Below, piece by piece: positions 1-15,200 of a DNA stretch of 64,000 nucleotides. The notes beneath the pieces are model-generated. The model saw nothing but the letters and a program-made list of their open reading frames with translations. It had not been told where the DNA came from and ran no database searches. The DNA lies in the NCBI GenBank assembly GCA_916613615.1, contig OU744724.1:20508171-20572170 (forward strand), given 5' to 3'. The translations under genes were made by a program, and so were the position numbers. Each line of letters opens with the position of its first letter. Position 1 is the first letter of the stretch. The DNA comes from Steromphala cineraria. Lineage: Eukaryota > Mollusca > Gastropoda > Trochida > Trochidae.

Positions 1-198
1 GTGGCATTCTACAGATCGTGATTGTACAGTTCATGCTTCCATGTAATAATCAGTTATTTTATCTTGATGTATTTGGTACCATGAACAAAATGAAAATGAA
101 CGTAACAGCAAATGATAGGCTAGATGATAAGAGAAAAAACACAGTTAGTAGGTTCAAAATTGTTAATTAAAAGACAAAGATGGATGAACGATACAAAC

Positions 199-273
199 CT
201 GAGAGCTCCAGAGATTCTCCCCCAATTCAGATTCCGTATCTCCAATGAAGGCGTCGCCACCTCCAGACCTCAT
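199..273 (-). CDS. USP34: USP34 exon 30 (last exon in window)
   Basis: Codons 1530-1554: MRSGGGDAFIGDTESELGEN then LWSSQ, in the position of the vertebrate acidic segment YPDSDDSSEDQVENS. Phase 0 at both ends. The donor GTTTGT is a weak match. The next exon lies left of position 1. Confidence 0.82.
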
Positions 274-3200
274 CTACACAGAGAAATGTTTAAAATAAGG
301 TGTGTCAATCATTTCAACAATTCCAGAAGAAAATAAAAATCTAAGGTTGTCCTTGTCTTTGAAACAAGCAACTGCTACTATGGGTGTAATTTCAAATTCC
401 ACGCAAATAGTATATAAAATGCTGCCTAAAACCTATACATTTCTCAACTGCAGAAAACTTATCTTTGCTTTGATAAATGGCAGACAAACCACTTTTGACT
501 ATTGGAACGTTTCACACAGCACGACTTAATCTCAGTTTGTTAATGCAAGGTAAAATTTGACAAAGTAAGGGTGCCTCACCAGTGACTTGCGGCGTAGTTT
601 CTGACTATGAGATAAAGCCTCCACTATCTGTAGGGAGTAGTAGAGCTTGTGAGGGCTGGTCGGGGGCAGCAGGTCGTCCCACTCTACCTTCAGGGGCTTG
701 TCACAGCTGTCCAACGACTACAACATGGAGATTGACAATAAGCAGTCTTATCACTGTACTAGTCATTATGACTATTGAATTTTTAGAGTAATAGTCCTAT
801 CACATTCCTGTTAGCCAAAAACATTGAAATATTGATTTCTGGAGAAGGGATCAGTTATTTATCTCTGATGTCAATTAGCTCTGGTATCGGGCAAATTTGG
901 AAAACAGTGAAATGACTTTGGAATTGGTTTTGCTGGGTTTTTTGCAACAAGGTATTGGGTAAATGTGGTAAAACTAAACTGAGTATGTTGGAAATTGATT
1001 TCCTTTGTTTGATGCAACAAAGTGTCAGGTTATTATGATAACTAGGATTGGTTATCTCTAAAATTATTTTACTGTGCTTGATACCACAACTGCCAACAAT
1101 TGGGATAAGATTACTTCGATCATCTTTAAAATTGTAATGCCATGCCATATAACAAAGAACTTCTTATTTCAACTTACCCTGTCCATGATGATGCTTTTGA
1201 ATCCATTGAGATGGCTTGGGCTTGTGGGTAGAATCATCAGCAGCTCCCAAACATTGCGAGACAAACGGCGAGATTCGGCCAGGGTACCAGCTCTTTCATG
1301 TACATCCTGTATAGAAATGTAAGCATAAATTTTGCGTCATAGTCTTTTTGTCTTATCTTTGAGACCAGAAGCAAGAATGTGTTGGTAAACTAAACTTACT
1401 TGCTTCATGACACTGCATATTTTCAAATATTTTTGTGCCATTATGATTAGTAAAATGTCTCCACAAGAATATAAACATTCATTTCTATACAACTGTAAGT
1501 AAGAAAGAAGTGAGAATAAAGTGAGATTCATCTATCCCATCATATCAAAATTCTTACCAAGTCCGTCAATGCCACATCTAGATCTCCCAGTCGTTGAAGC
1601 AACATGAAGAGATTTTCAAAGTGAGGCTCTTGCAGCAGGAGCATCATGGGAAGCCTGTCACGAGGAGGAGAGGGAAGACTTGACGAAGGTAATGTTCCAT
1701 CCATTTTCCGTGGTTGTCGACTTGCACCCACTGATACAAACACCAGCTGGAAGAAGACATGAATGCATCATTGTGATCCTTTTTTATTCAAATAGCATTC
1801 ATAAATATTATCAAAATTTGAAAAGGAAGCATGACATATAACTTGTTTAAAATTATCTAAAGAAAGTCATCTGATACCGGCAAACCATAAAGGCCTATGC
1901 TGAATCAATCAGTGAAAGAAATATTAACCTCGCAATTGAGATAACATTTTAAGGATCCTATTCATAAAGAAGTTGACATATATAAAACTGCAAAACAAAT
2001 TTGAATCCGCACCCTGAGAGTCAGGCATCAGCATTGACCAAGCAAACACTTTACTCATTTACATCCCAACCCTTGATAATTTGTTCAATTGGAAGTATGT
2101 CAAACCTACCTGCATGTTCTTGAACTGCATCTCTCCGAGAGTTTTCTCATCCATGTCGACCGTGAGCTCCTGCCCCTGTGTGATCATTCTGATAGGCCCG
2201 TCTCCCAGCATGGCCCCGAGTATTGGAGACAGTACCCCGTGGGCTCCCTCCGCCTGTTGCCGCTGCAACTGCTGCTGTTTCTGTAGAGCTTCCCACCAGC
2301 GCGCTACCTCCGCCCTCAACTCTGCTACCATGTCCGTGGTCATCATCTCAAGTTGGTTCTAAGGGTTGATGATGTTCAAAATTGTAATGATACTCCGCTT
2401 AGAGGGGTAAAACCTAACTAACAAACTAACAACACTAATAAAGTGAAAACTCTCTAATGAACAGGATTTTTTTTAATTATACGTCAACAAGAACAAGGAT
2501 GTTATAAAGCTGACTTAACTGTTATACAACTTTCATGCAGTTATGAATTCTTTGGACCTTGAACTGGAATTTTAAATAATCTTTGTAGGCTAAGTGTGAA
2601 TAGTCAAGGACTCAAAAATGACATGGACTTATTCTGAAGTTCAGTTAAAGTAGCCATGAAATCTTTACAATGATAGTTCTGAATGAATTATTGACTTAGT
2701 TTGTCAAATTTACTATCTGTGAACAGGAATATCAGAAAAGAAATCTCACTTTTTCAGTCATGCCTGCTGGCTGCAGCAAGATACATATGGAGGTAGAATG
2801 TTTTTCCATCCGATGTTGTTGATGACTGGTGATTCCCTTGCCGTCTATCTGCCAGTTGCGTAAGTGGTAGGCGTAGCGCCGTCTAAATGCTTCCAAGTGG
2901 TTTTTGAGTAACGTCAAACCCTGCTGAATGACCTGGAAACTTGAACCTGCGTCCTGAAATCATTTACGGAAATTAATGGCAAAGTTCATCTGAATTATTA
3001 GTGCCAAATTTTGTGAGGTTTAATTAATATTTCTAGATGTCATACAACATCTACTTTCCTCTTTAACATGGATGTTGATTATTTCTGAAACAATGTATAT
3101 AGTTCCAATCTTACATAGTGTGGCTGAATTACTTTACTAACAGTTGTTGAATTGTAACTAACATTTCGACATTTTCAAGGACAGCCATGAGGTTCTTCTT

Positions 3201-6200
3201 GCATTACCATATTTATATACATCGTATCATTAAGATATAGACAAACACTTTTTATAGCAACTTTTTCACAATGTGTCTGGTCTATGCCTTGCCCCTTCTT
3301 CATGTGAATATTTCTAAATGCCTCTCAAAGATCATGTCGAAGAGTGCCTTACCATTTTGACATTTTCAAGGACAGCCACAAGGTTCTTCATGCATTACCA
3401 TATTTATATACATCGTATCAATAAGATAAAGACAAACACTTTTTATAGCAACTTTTTCACAATGTGTCTGGTCTATGCCTTGCCCCTTCTCAATATGAAT
3501 ATTTCTAAAGGATCTCAACACTTGAATTGAGCCTTACCATTTTGACATTTTCGAGGGCAGCCATGAGGTTCTTCATGCACCTCTGTACAAACTCCTCCTC
3601 TTTCTCCAGCATGCCGCTGCCGTAGCCGATGTAGTAGTTGTTGAGGTACTGGATTGCTGTCATGCTCACCTCCTTGTTGGCTGCTCGCAGGGCGATACTC
3701 CACAGCTGGTCCATCCCACACACCTGCAGGGGTCAGTCACACATGGTTACAATCTTTCAATGGCAATTCAGGGTGTGCAGGTTATAACCTATGAGGGCAG
3801 TACTTTTTTTTCATCAGTGTATCATAAACACTCGAATAACACTTCTGTATTACCAATGACAAACTACATTTGAAGATTGCAGGGGTAAAAACTCTTTCCA
3901 GATTAAGTAAGTCATTGACTTAGAGTATGTTTACACATAAGATTGTACAAAAGTCTAGCTACTTATGCAGTAAATAGTTAATGACAATGAAATTGGAATT
4001 TTGTGAATGAGTACTATGATAAAAGCTTCAGTACAACCTCTGCACCTGGAATAACTGAGTTTGTAAAGAGTAATTATAGACTGGCACGTTGAGGGTTAAT
4101 TGTCTGGAAATTCTCTACCTGATCCTCCGATAGAGGATTGTCAAGTGAAGCGTTGGCAACCCGTGCTAGTTGAGACAAACTCTGGAAGAGGTTAAGTCCT
4201 ATTGCACTCATCGTCTCCGGTCGCAACTGCGGCATCTGAAGAGGACATACAGTTTTGTTGGTTTTCGAACTCAAAATTGGAAGTTTGTTTATAATTGGTA
4301 GTTACATCAATAACAAATGTAATATTCTGTCTTAGACTCGAGCATGATCCCTTTGGAGATGTTATCCAATTACTGATCAAAAAAATTCATTTAAGCAAGA
4401 AAGAAAGTGATTACAGGAATAAATATATTTGTAACATTGTGTCAAATGATATCAAATGCAGTTGATAAGAAAATAGAGCCATTGGCTCTGTAGCTCATCA
4501 GGCTTCATTATCAATTATGCTGTAGAGTGTGGCCAATGTGATTCCCTCATTGTAGGGGCAACAGGGTCACCAATCATAAAGTTAAGTATATAGGCGACAA
4601 GTTTCAGTTTTCTAGGCCTTATACTTCAGGAGGAGAAGATGAAAATAGATTTTAAGGACGTTCCTTTTGCCTTTATTAGGGGCAACAGGGTCACCAAATC
4701 TACAATTCAAATTCCTCACTTGTCAAGGAGTCTGTTCACAAAATTTCAGCTTTCTAGGCCTTATGCTTCTGGAGATGAAGATGTAAATAGGTTTTTAGGG
4801 CTTGGTCCCTGTGGCCCTTATCAGGGGTCACAGGGCCGCCAAAGCTACAATTTATAATCTTCACTAGCCAAGGAGTCTGTACAGAAAGTTTCAGCTTTCT
4901 AGGCTTAATGCTTCTGGAGAAGAAGATGAAAATAGGTTTTTAGGGCTTGGCCCCTGTGGCCCTTATTAGGGGTCACAGGGCCACCAAAGCTACAATTTAT
5001 AATCCTCACTAGTCAAGGAGTCTGTACAGAAAGTTTCAGCTTTCCAGGCCTTATGGTTCTGGAGAAGAAGTCGAAATTCCACAAAGTTTACGGACGGACG
5101 GACGCCAGACAACATGCCATGCCATAAGCCCATCGGGCCTTACAGGCCAGATGAGCTAATAAGTTGATTATTCACATCTTTACATTTCTCTTGAAGTAAA
5201 ACAACTAAACTTATTTTCTCCAGGAAATCATATACTTACTTTCTCCAGGAAGATATGTTTGAATGTCTCGAGTCCTAGGGCATGATGATCTTTGCTCTTA
5301 GCCTGTGTGAGAAACCACTTGAGACAGTCATCCGTGCACTCGGGGTCCGTCGCCAGACACTCCCATAGCTCGTCTACTTGCACCTGGTTCAACCCTGGAA
5401 TATCATAAGAAAGAGGTAAAGACATGTTTGACTATTTGCAGAGGTCAAAATTAGGCCTAAAGAGTACTAATTATTTGGACAAGTGAGTTAAGAGAACTTA
5501 TAGCCCAAATGCATTCCAGCTAGCCAAAAGCATTGAAGTAGACATATTGTCTGAAAATTGTAACTAGTCTTTCGGACATCTAGTTTATACATTCTATTAG
5601 CCCAGGATTTTTTCTAGCCAATGGCTACCGGACTAGTGCTAATTTCAAAGCCTGCAAAGGATTCAGTAAAACTTACGGAAGCTATCCGGCGAACCCATGG
5701 ATGAAAACACACAGGTCAGGAAGTCTAATCTCACGCTTGTTTCGTCTTTATGGCTGTAACTGAAAATATAATATAGGATCATTATATTTGTGTGTCAAAG
5801 CATGATTAGCTAAATGAAAAGAATCAGGCTTGATAATTCAAGTCTTATTAAATTACTTTTAGATAGCAAGATTTTCATATTCAGATTAAGATTGTTAATT
5901 TAGTATTCAGGGCATCAAAGCACGATATGTTCAGAATGAGATGTATTGATTAGAACAACTACTTACAGAGAGTTGACTCTGTGTCGTCTGTTCTCTGTGT
6001 AATGAACCAGGTCCCTGAAGAAGTGTTTCATCATACTGTGGTTGCTTTCAGACCACCTGCAAACAACATAATGAGTGAGTGACTGAGTTATTGTTTTACG
6101 CCACATGGGCAATATTTTTTAGCCATTAGCGGCATGTCAAACAAAATAAATGATTATGTAGATTATGTAATGGAGAATGCATGATGTGGAGTGGATTCGT

Positions 6201-9200
6201 GAAAATTATCAACAACCTCCATCTCGTCAATGTATGACTGTCCTCTTGTACATTTCTCAAGTCTTTCCCACATTTTAGTAATAAAACAAAGCAGTTTTCG
6301 GTGCTCAACCATTTGGATATGGGACACAACCTTAGGCCACGCTACAAATTGGTTCATCTGTGCACATCAATTGCCAATCATTCACGACGGTAGTTATGCT
6401 GGGTGCATTGCATGTGCAAAGCTCTTCATGTATTCATATTGAAACATCACACTCAATAACATGTAAGTGAGAAGGTTTAGCAAAAGTCTCGCAAAACATC
6501 ACACTCACATGGTGACAGCATGTGTGTCAGTCCCAGTTCTATACTGCTGGAAGGAGTTGAAGATCTTCGGGAGAAGTCGCAATGACACTACCACAGATCT
6601 GAAAGTAATAAATAGTTTGTTTCTAGTCTTATGGTTTTTGGTTATGATGATCCAAGAGTTTGTAATTAATTTAGACAGGTATAGATCTCCCGTAGACTAG
6701 GACTTAATGTATTCAGTGTTATGCACAAGTAATTTATATCATTAAATAAATTGAATCTAAGGAATGAGATTATGTTGTGATTGTAATCCCTGACTAAGTT
6801 AAATCTAAGGAAAAAAGGTAAGGTAAGTTATCTTTATCCTTGATAAATTGAATCTAAAGTTAATGTTGTATATAAATCTTTGAATAAATATAATCCAAGG
6901 AAACAGAGTTATGGTTGTGATCTTAAACCTTGAATAAATGTATCAATTAATCTCAGGAATAAAGTTATGGTTGTGATTTTTTCCTTGAATAAATTGAATC
7001 TAAGAAATGAACTCAATGGGCCACCTACTTGTGTGAGGCCAGATTGTCTATACAGGCCTCTATGAACTTTGTCTTGATCCTCTTGTCAGTAGAAAAACAC
7101 ACTAAATTATGTAATGCCTTCTCAGCACCAAGTAATAACCCTTCTGGGAGAAGATGCTGAAATAAAAGATTTTATATTTGTACATCTAGTAATTCGGTCA
7201 GAGATCCTCTTAATTTTGTATGTGCTATTAAAAAGTATGTGATTGAGAAATTATGAAGAGTTGATTTTTTAGGCCTACATTTCTAAAACTTTAAAATAGA
7301 AATAAATTGTGATCTTAATCAATGTTTTAGCCTTACCGCCACATCATCTTGCACAACATCCCAGAGCAGTGTGTTTCCCTTCTTACACACATCGTCTATA
7401 GTGAACTCAGGACACGACTGCAGTCCCACTTCCCTTTGTGTTGGTCGGTGGTGGATAACAGCAGCTGGGCGTAGAATGGAAATATGTTACGCTTCTTTGT
7501 AAACTAAGATACAGTTTGATTTAAAGATTTTAATTCACAAAAATTAAGTTATATATATCTAAAATTGTTTAGCAAATAACAACAAAAACAAAAGATTAAT
7601 TTTAGCCTTTTAATCAACCCCAATGTGTTAGCTTATAGGAATTATAAGAACCTTCATGTTTGAAGAAAAGGGTTGATATAAAACATTGTAAAGTGAAAAG
7701 ATGGATCAGAAAGATGAGTGCGATGTAGTCAAGCACCAGTTGGGCAATTTTTCAACTATAAGCAGTGTACTGAAATGAGCAAGGGAGATAACTCACATGG
7801 TGGGAGATTGTAGATGGCGGCCATGTTGGTGAGCTGTTGCATCTGGTTTGCGTTGAACTGGGCGTGTGCATTGATCTGTGCAAGCTCCTCCTCACTCAAA
7901 CCCTCCTCTCCGTCAAAGTCGGCCATGTTCTTGTCAGATTTGGCACTCATGTGAGAACTGTGACAACTCCCATCGTCTGGGCTCAAAATGTCCTCTGTGT
8001 ATTCCCTGAGAATATTTTTGTAATATTTGAATAGAGGAGAACAGAAAATAATATATGTCTTATTTTAATCTAAAGTAATTGCATGCTCATATATTTTTTG
8101 CCTTTGTCTGCATTAGTTTTGAATTAACATAATTGTTTGAAAAATAGTTTTAACGATAATGAAGGAAAACCATGTTATAGTCATGGAGATTCAATGTCTT
8201 TACTACAATGAAAGCAAAGGGTTTTCCTCAACTCTACAGCTTCTAAAATGGCACATAAAGAAACTAATGATAATGTTATTACTTAGAGGATGATACTTTA
8301 AACACTGTATCATATATATGTTGTTCCTATTATGATCGTATCTGTACTAATCGTCTTGAAGAAGATCTGCATTTGTTGTCTTAACTTATTTGTCTTACAA
8401 AAAACTGAAGTCAATACTCAATTTCAATAAGAGCAGATATAAGGTTATGTTATTCTCTGGAATGAGAACATCAACGTTAACGCCAATGGGAACTAAGCCA
8501 AAACCAATATGTCTCCCAACCCTTCGGGGGGAGACAGGAAGATTTAACGTACCCATGTAATGTCCTATGCCTCTGTGCAGCTTTAATCTTCTGCATGATA
8601 GATGTGCAGTCAAACACTTCTGTGTCTTGTCCTGACTTTCCTGGTATAGCCATCTGAACACTTGAACCTGCAGTCGGGGAAATACCCTCCTGTAAACACA
8701 AAAGAACCTTGTACATCCTCTGATTATCTTGAAAAGAATTGATGAAAACAACACTTGAAATGATCTTGAATTCTTCAGAAACAATAACTAGTTGATAATG
8801 ACCTCTAACACCATCCATTGCAGAGATCAAAGGAACCTATATATGTTGAAATCATCATACAGCTTTCTACATCATTTACAAAATGGAAGCTCCATTCAAA
8901 CATTTTCTCACCTGAGAGGAATTGGCCACATCTGACAGCTTTAATTTCTCAGGACTGTCCCCGCTTGCATGCATCTCCTTGGCCGACTCGTCCATTACTT
9001 CTGGAACACTATCCTGAACAACCTCACTCACTTTCTGGGAACTCCCGTGCTCGTGGTGACACAGTTTTCCCTGTCGCCGCAGCATCATGTGTGCAGCCTG
9101 TTGAAAAAGTTGCTGTTGTCGACGCTGCTCTAGTTGTTTCTTATGCTGAATAGCCTGTTGAGTCCTATACATTTTCATCTTGCGAAACACTTTAGTCTCT

Positions 9201-12200
9201 TCATCTTCGATTTCATCAAAGTCTGAACTGTCATCACTTTCCCTGGTACAGAGCTGTTTCATGTGAACAAGCTTGGCTTGTTTCAACAACTCCTCGTCTG
9301 AGTTTAAAAAGTCAGATTCTTCTTCGTCATGACTATGATCACAGCAGTCCTCGACTTCAGAACTCTCACCTTCGGATTCCTCCTCCTTTTCTATCTTGTG
9401 CCCTATTTTCTTCAAACCTTTCACAGCTTTTACTTTGCGATGTCCAATAAAACCATTGACCCCTTCCTTGCTCCCCGTCCCATCATCACTTGACTCAGTA
9501 CACTCCACATCACTCTCACTGTTCACTCCCCCATGTCTTGCCATCTTCCGCTGCTTCAGTTTGAGTTTGCGTAGCTGTTCAGCCTGAGCCTCTCCTTCAA
9601 TCCCACTCTCCTCACTCTCATTGCTGAAGTCTGACCCCACACCGAGGCTCGACTCCGACTCGTCCACAACCTTGTGATGGTGGTGCTGGCAGCAGTGGTC
9701 TCGTCCTGTTCCACGCAAAGCTTCTTCGCCCCCCATGTGGCCCTTCCGCACCTGAGAAATATTTTAAAGTTTTCATGAATCAGCAAACATTATCAATTGC
9801 AATTGATTCCATTACAAGGTGTACAAGTTATGTTATAAAACTAAATAATAAATTTCTTTGTCATTTTGTTAAAGACATACAGATGATTACTCAAATCTTC
9901 TTTATACTTGGAAAAAAGAACTTTAAACATTGATTGTAGTCAAATATTCTATGCTTAAATGCTCATTTAAATTGAACCCAATTGAAGGCAATGTGCTAAA
10001 AACAAAATTGAAGAGAATGTAATATAATTGAAGATTGTACTACCACTGAAACATCACAAATGAAAACCACTATGAATCCAAAGAAGCTGGTCCAACTCAC
10101 CCTGTGTAGATGCTCTCCCTCCTCAGACTCCTGGATACTCTCACTGCTACTCATGTTGTGCTTGCTTGGCTTCCCTAGACCAGCTGAAGACAAGCATTAG
10201 CTAGTGTTACTGGCATTGCGAAAAACAAACAATAGCTTGCGTTACTACGTACAAAAAAACAAAACAAACTCCTTTGCTTCAGCCCAGCGATTGGGGAGGT
10301 CAGAGGCCAAGGGCCATTTTGCACATTTGATAAAAAATTGTCCTTCAATTTGGAGATATTCTTTTGATATCATGGCAACGGCCCATTTGAAATTTAGAAA
10401 ATTACTAAAAAGCCTGAAAATTACCCATTGTCAAAGAAGTCTTTCTTGGTCCCTGCTGAGTCCACATTAAATTCAAAAATTATTTTACAGCACAATGTGT
10501 TGCTTCTTGTTCAACTGTTTTAGAGGCACCCTTACATTATCTTCAAATCTTCATAAAATATGCGTACCCCGTTATGCTAGTTTGAAGGGTATCAAACACT
10601 TGAGGGGAAAATAGTAAAGAGTCACTAATAATTCAACCACTGGTATTATAAAAGGAAGAAAATCTACAATATCACTGGTTGTGCAAGGTGAAACAAGAAA
10701 TGTTAGGCTTGAATGTGCAAATAAATAATTTAATTACAAAGTATATATAAATGTATAATTGAAACTAATTCTTACTTCATGCAAATCAGTTATCAAATGT
10801 TAAGCTAATTGCCCAACTGCTGGACATCAACCATGTTTAAAGAATTGAAGTGAGCAACTAACCGCATTGCTAAAGTGCTCCTATTAGTCTAAACCATTTC
10901 ACCCCTAGGAAACCAGTAACTAGTATTATTGAGCCTGATTTCTGCTTTGTAGGGTGAAAGGGTTTTCTACTCTCCGTTTTCTTGGCTCACCTATCTCCAT
11001 CTCCTCCTCATCCTGTCTGATTGCAGTGTACGACTGTAGATGAGGCTGGAGGTGCTGCTGTACCATGGCTCCGTGCTGCGCGGACGCACACTGGTTCCAG
11101 ATGTACTTGATCAGGGCTGATGCTAGGTACAGGGTCTGCACAAAACTTACATTGTTAGTTTTTATACCATTGTAGCGAGCGAATATTTAGCATTTTAATG
11201 AATAAAGATTTATACCATTGTAGTGAGTGGGTGCAATATTTCAGCCATTAGCTGCAGTCGTCACATATTGCTATATTCAAATGTACATTTTTGAAAGTAA
11301 CATTCAATTGTCAAAAGAAGCAACCAAAGATCAGTATTAGCATTTTTAAAGAATAATTTCTGAAGAGAAAGGCTGAGGTCTTTAGAAATCAGAAATCAAA
11401 CTTATAACAAAACATTTCAGTTCAAAGAAAACAATAATAATTTACATTTACTCTAAGCTAATTGGTTGTAATGTACAAATACGTACTGATTCAGTAAGCA
11501 CTGTGGGTTCGAGGGTTGACACGAGTTTGAGAAGATGCTGTACAGGAGGTAGATCGAGGTTCTTGATCAGCGAGATGAGGATATCGTACACCTGCTTACT
11601 GCAGTGCTTCAGCTGAAATAGATCAACAAACAATTTGTAAATATCTTAATGAAATGAAACCAAGGGTAAAATTCGATTTGTCAAAACACAAGTTTTCTAG
11701 ATCAAATCATGAGATATGTTTATTTATTTATACATTCATATCGTAGCTGTTGTTTACTACATCTTCTCGCAGTTAAGCAGGTGATAACTTTAAAGAAGGT
11801 TTGGCACTGAATACATAAGCTCAAGATCTAGACATCAAGAAAGTACAATTTTGTTGAACTCAGAGGCAGAATGAATGGTTGTGTTTTATTTGATAAACTT
11901 ATTCAAATCACTTTGCCATTACTCTTTTGATTTTAGTTGAGAAAATGTATTTGAAATAACTAGAATATTCATAATCCTGATAAGATATTCATTCATTTGA
12001 TTGTTTTTGTATGCAATATTCCCAAAAGCATCAATTCCTTGGCATAGAAACTGTTGATTCTTACCTGACTTGCAGCCCAAATACAGTCAATATGCTCATT
12101 GGTAACCCTCCATTCCATAGCCAGGAAGTTGAGAATAATCTGACTCTGTTTTATTATCTGGAACAATCAGCACAAACATGATATAGAGACAATTTCTCAA

Positions 12201-15200
12201 TATATATATAGTAACTATAGCAATTTGAGAATGACTATAGTCATTTAATTGTATTCTGAATCATCCTTTATTTTGACAGTCACAAAAAAATAATGCTATG
12301 ATACTTTTCATTCAATATCGTTTCTATCATGATTGCCTCAGACTGATATATTGCCTATATACTGGTAGTCATTACATTATTTCAAACGATGATGATTCTG
12401 CAATAAATATGAAAGATATTCCTTGTCATACAAAATTTAATTGTCGTTTACTGTAAAAGGGAAATACTCACCTCTACATGAAGATTGGGTCCAAAAATGT
12501 GTTCAATTATCTTGTTGTCAATCAACCACTGCGCCACCTCATTGCCGACTCTGAAGAAGAAATGTCTCCTCTATGTCAACATTTGATTTTGCTATTCGCA
12601 TTAACTATCAATCTTTGACATTAATTTTTATTCTAAATGGGCATAAAAGTTTAATAGAGTTCAATTTCAAAAGTCGCATGCTGTTGTGAGCACAAAGTCA
12701 AAATACAAAGTATGTTTTGGTTTTCTTTCATTTTTGAGTTCATTTCCATAATTATCACAAATATGTATCACACAATACATGTGAGTGCATAATGACAACT
12801 CAAAAACCATTTCATTTATGATTAAGTGAGAATATTTGAGATGCTTAGCAAGAGCTCCATACCTGTCAGCATCCACAAGAGTTTCATTGTTGCAGCTCTC
12901 ATTGTATAAGTTAATCTGGTTCTGCAAAAAAACATATATTTTTTTGTTGAGCAAAGTAGATTTTCAAGACTTGGTTAAAAATCTCAAATATTTTTGGAGG
13001 TGACTTAAACTAAAAGAAAATACTCAAATGAACTGTAACCAAATCATGTTTGATATCAACAATTCTAGGTCTATTTCATAGGTGCCTTGTACAGACCCAA
13101 CTCCTTTGTAAAATCTGTAAAGTGAGCTGAACAGTCACTTTTTAACAGTCACTTCAATACTCTAAAATGATGTTTAACAAGCAAAATGTTGGGTAAGCCT
13201 TGAATATAATCCACTGAATTTCTTAAAACAAGTTGCAATTCTAATATAGAATCTTGATGTGCCAATGACAGTTTGTCTGAAAACCAGAACAAAAATTGCA
13301 GTTATATCAGTTCTTCCAAATTCTGGCAGTAATTACATTGATTTGAGCGATGCCGGCCAGCCTAATGGTGAGGGTTGAACATGTGAAGTATTTGAAAGCG
13401 AGATCCAGTCCTTCCTTGTCGAAGGTGAAGTGTGTGTCTAGTGGTTCCTTCACCGCCGCCCACATCAGGTCTGTCATACTGCGGTTACCAGCCACACGCA
13501 GGTCTTTATCCGACAGGTTGCACATGTATCTGCAAACAAAACAGAAGTTGTTTGATTGCCATTCAAGTGAAATAGACCAATTTTAGAAGACCACAATTTA
13601 AGACCTTTGAAAAACTTTGTCAAACTTGGGCATAAGTAACTTAACTACTAAACAATCAGCAAGATGTATCAAAGCTCTTTTAATGGTAAGCAATAAATAT
13701 GTTTAATTTGTGAACATTTGGCTTAGAGGATTGTCAAATTGACAATAATTAACCATAAAACAATGGCAGGTGGTAATGGTAACTGACCTTCCCAATGATT
13801 GATAATCAATGATATTCATTATCAATTGTTGGTTTAAGGTCAATCTGAAGTTTCACTTCTTGTCTTAACTTTAGTAATACATTAATTAACATTTGTTAGT
13901 GCATAGAACATGAACCAACCTGATGACAGAAGTCCGTAGGGGTATAATGCACTGAAGTACAGTTGGGATATTCATCCATAATCTCAACTGAAACAAAAAA
14001 AAATGAAACAAAAATCAAAGATAGGTGATAAAAATTGTTTCTTAAGTAACACACTGGCATGGTTAACTTATGACATTTAACAATGAGTGTACAACTCAAA
14101 GTTTAAAGTTGATTTCTCTACAAGATAGCAATGAAGCTTGGATAACAACTTCAGAGAAAATGTATGCTCCTTAATCAGGTAGATTTTGTAAGACTTACCA
14201 ATTCGCCAAAATTAGTAGGGCAAGAAGTAGTAAAATGTATATTCTGGATAACTTCCACAGAAGACAATTTCACATGTAAAATCATATCTTTGAAAAGGGT
14301 TATAGATTTAACATTATGTGATTCTCAATCTTCCTAAACATGACAGGCCAATCTCAACTCACATTGGCGATGAGTGTGATGAGAAGATGAGCGAAGGTGA
14401 AGGGTAGCGTGTCAGGTGAGGCCTTCTCAAAGCAGTGCTTCAGTGACGGAATGCCGTTACTGTCGCAGAAGAAACACACGTTCCTCAACAGATACAGCGG
14501 CACCTCCGGATCCTGAAGGTAAGATACTTTTTGATTAAGGAGTAGATAAAGTTAAGAAGATAAATGTACAATTTAATAATAAAGATACCAAATTATAATA
14601 GTGAGTGAGTGAGTTATTGTTTTACGCCGTTTAGGCAATATTTCAGTCATAAGCGGCGTTAAATCATAATAAGACTATAGATTGGTTATTGGAAAAGACA
14701 AGAATGCTATATTTTTTAATTACAACAAACCGATGATGGTTTAATGTTAATAACTATAACAAACTTGTTCAATGAATTGTTACCTTACTTGCAAATACCA
14801 AGGTTTTAAAAGGGAAGTAGCCCTTTTTTCTTAAATCTTAGTTGTCCTTGAAATGATTGACATAGTTTAACTGAACATTATTGACTTGAAGAAATGTGCC
14901 TCTGTGAGTGCCCCTTTTAGAGAAATTTTGAGTTTTCTTTGAGTTTTTTCAAAAGTTTCATTTGCATAGCGTTTATGTATTTTCACTTTTGTCTATGAAT
15001 GATCTGAATCTTCAAACTGATCAGTTCATTTTGTCAAACATTGGCAATAAATTAATATGTAATAAATAAATAAGAACACCAAGGTAAGAGGGGGAAACTT
15101 TGAGGTATTTCCTGAAGTATGTTGTCCATTAAACAGTAACTTTCTTCTACGAACACACAACTAAATGGAGCCACAGCTAGTTATCACTGAAAAGTGTTAA

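Noticed and set aside
8395..8830. 129- and 117-aa minus-strand frames
   Set aside because: Only 8553-8689 is exon with proper splice sites and phase; the rest is flanking intron.
9396..9587. Plus-strand frames across USP34 exon 14
   Set aside because: Antisense to a strongly biased coding exon.
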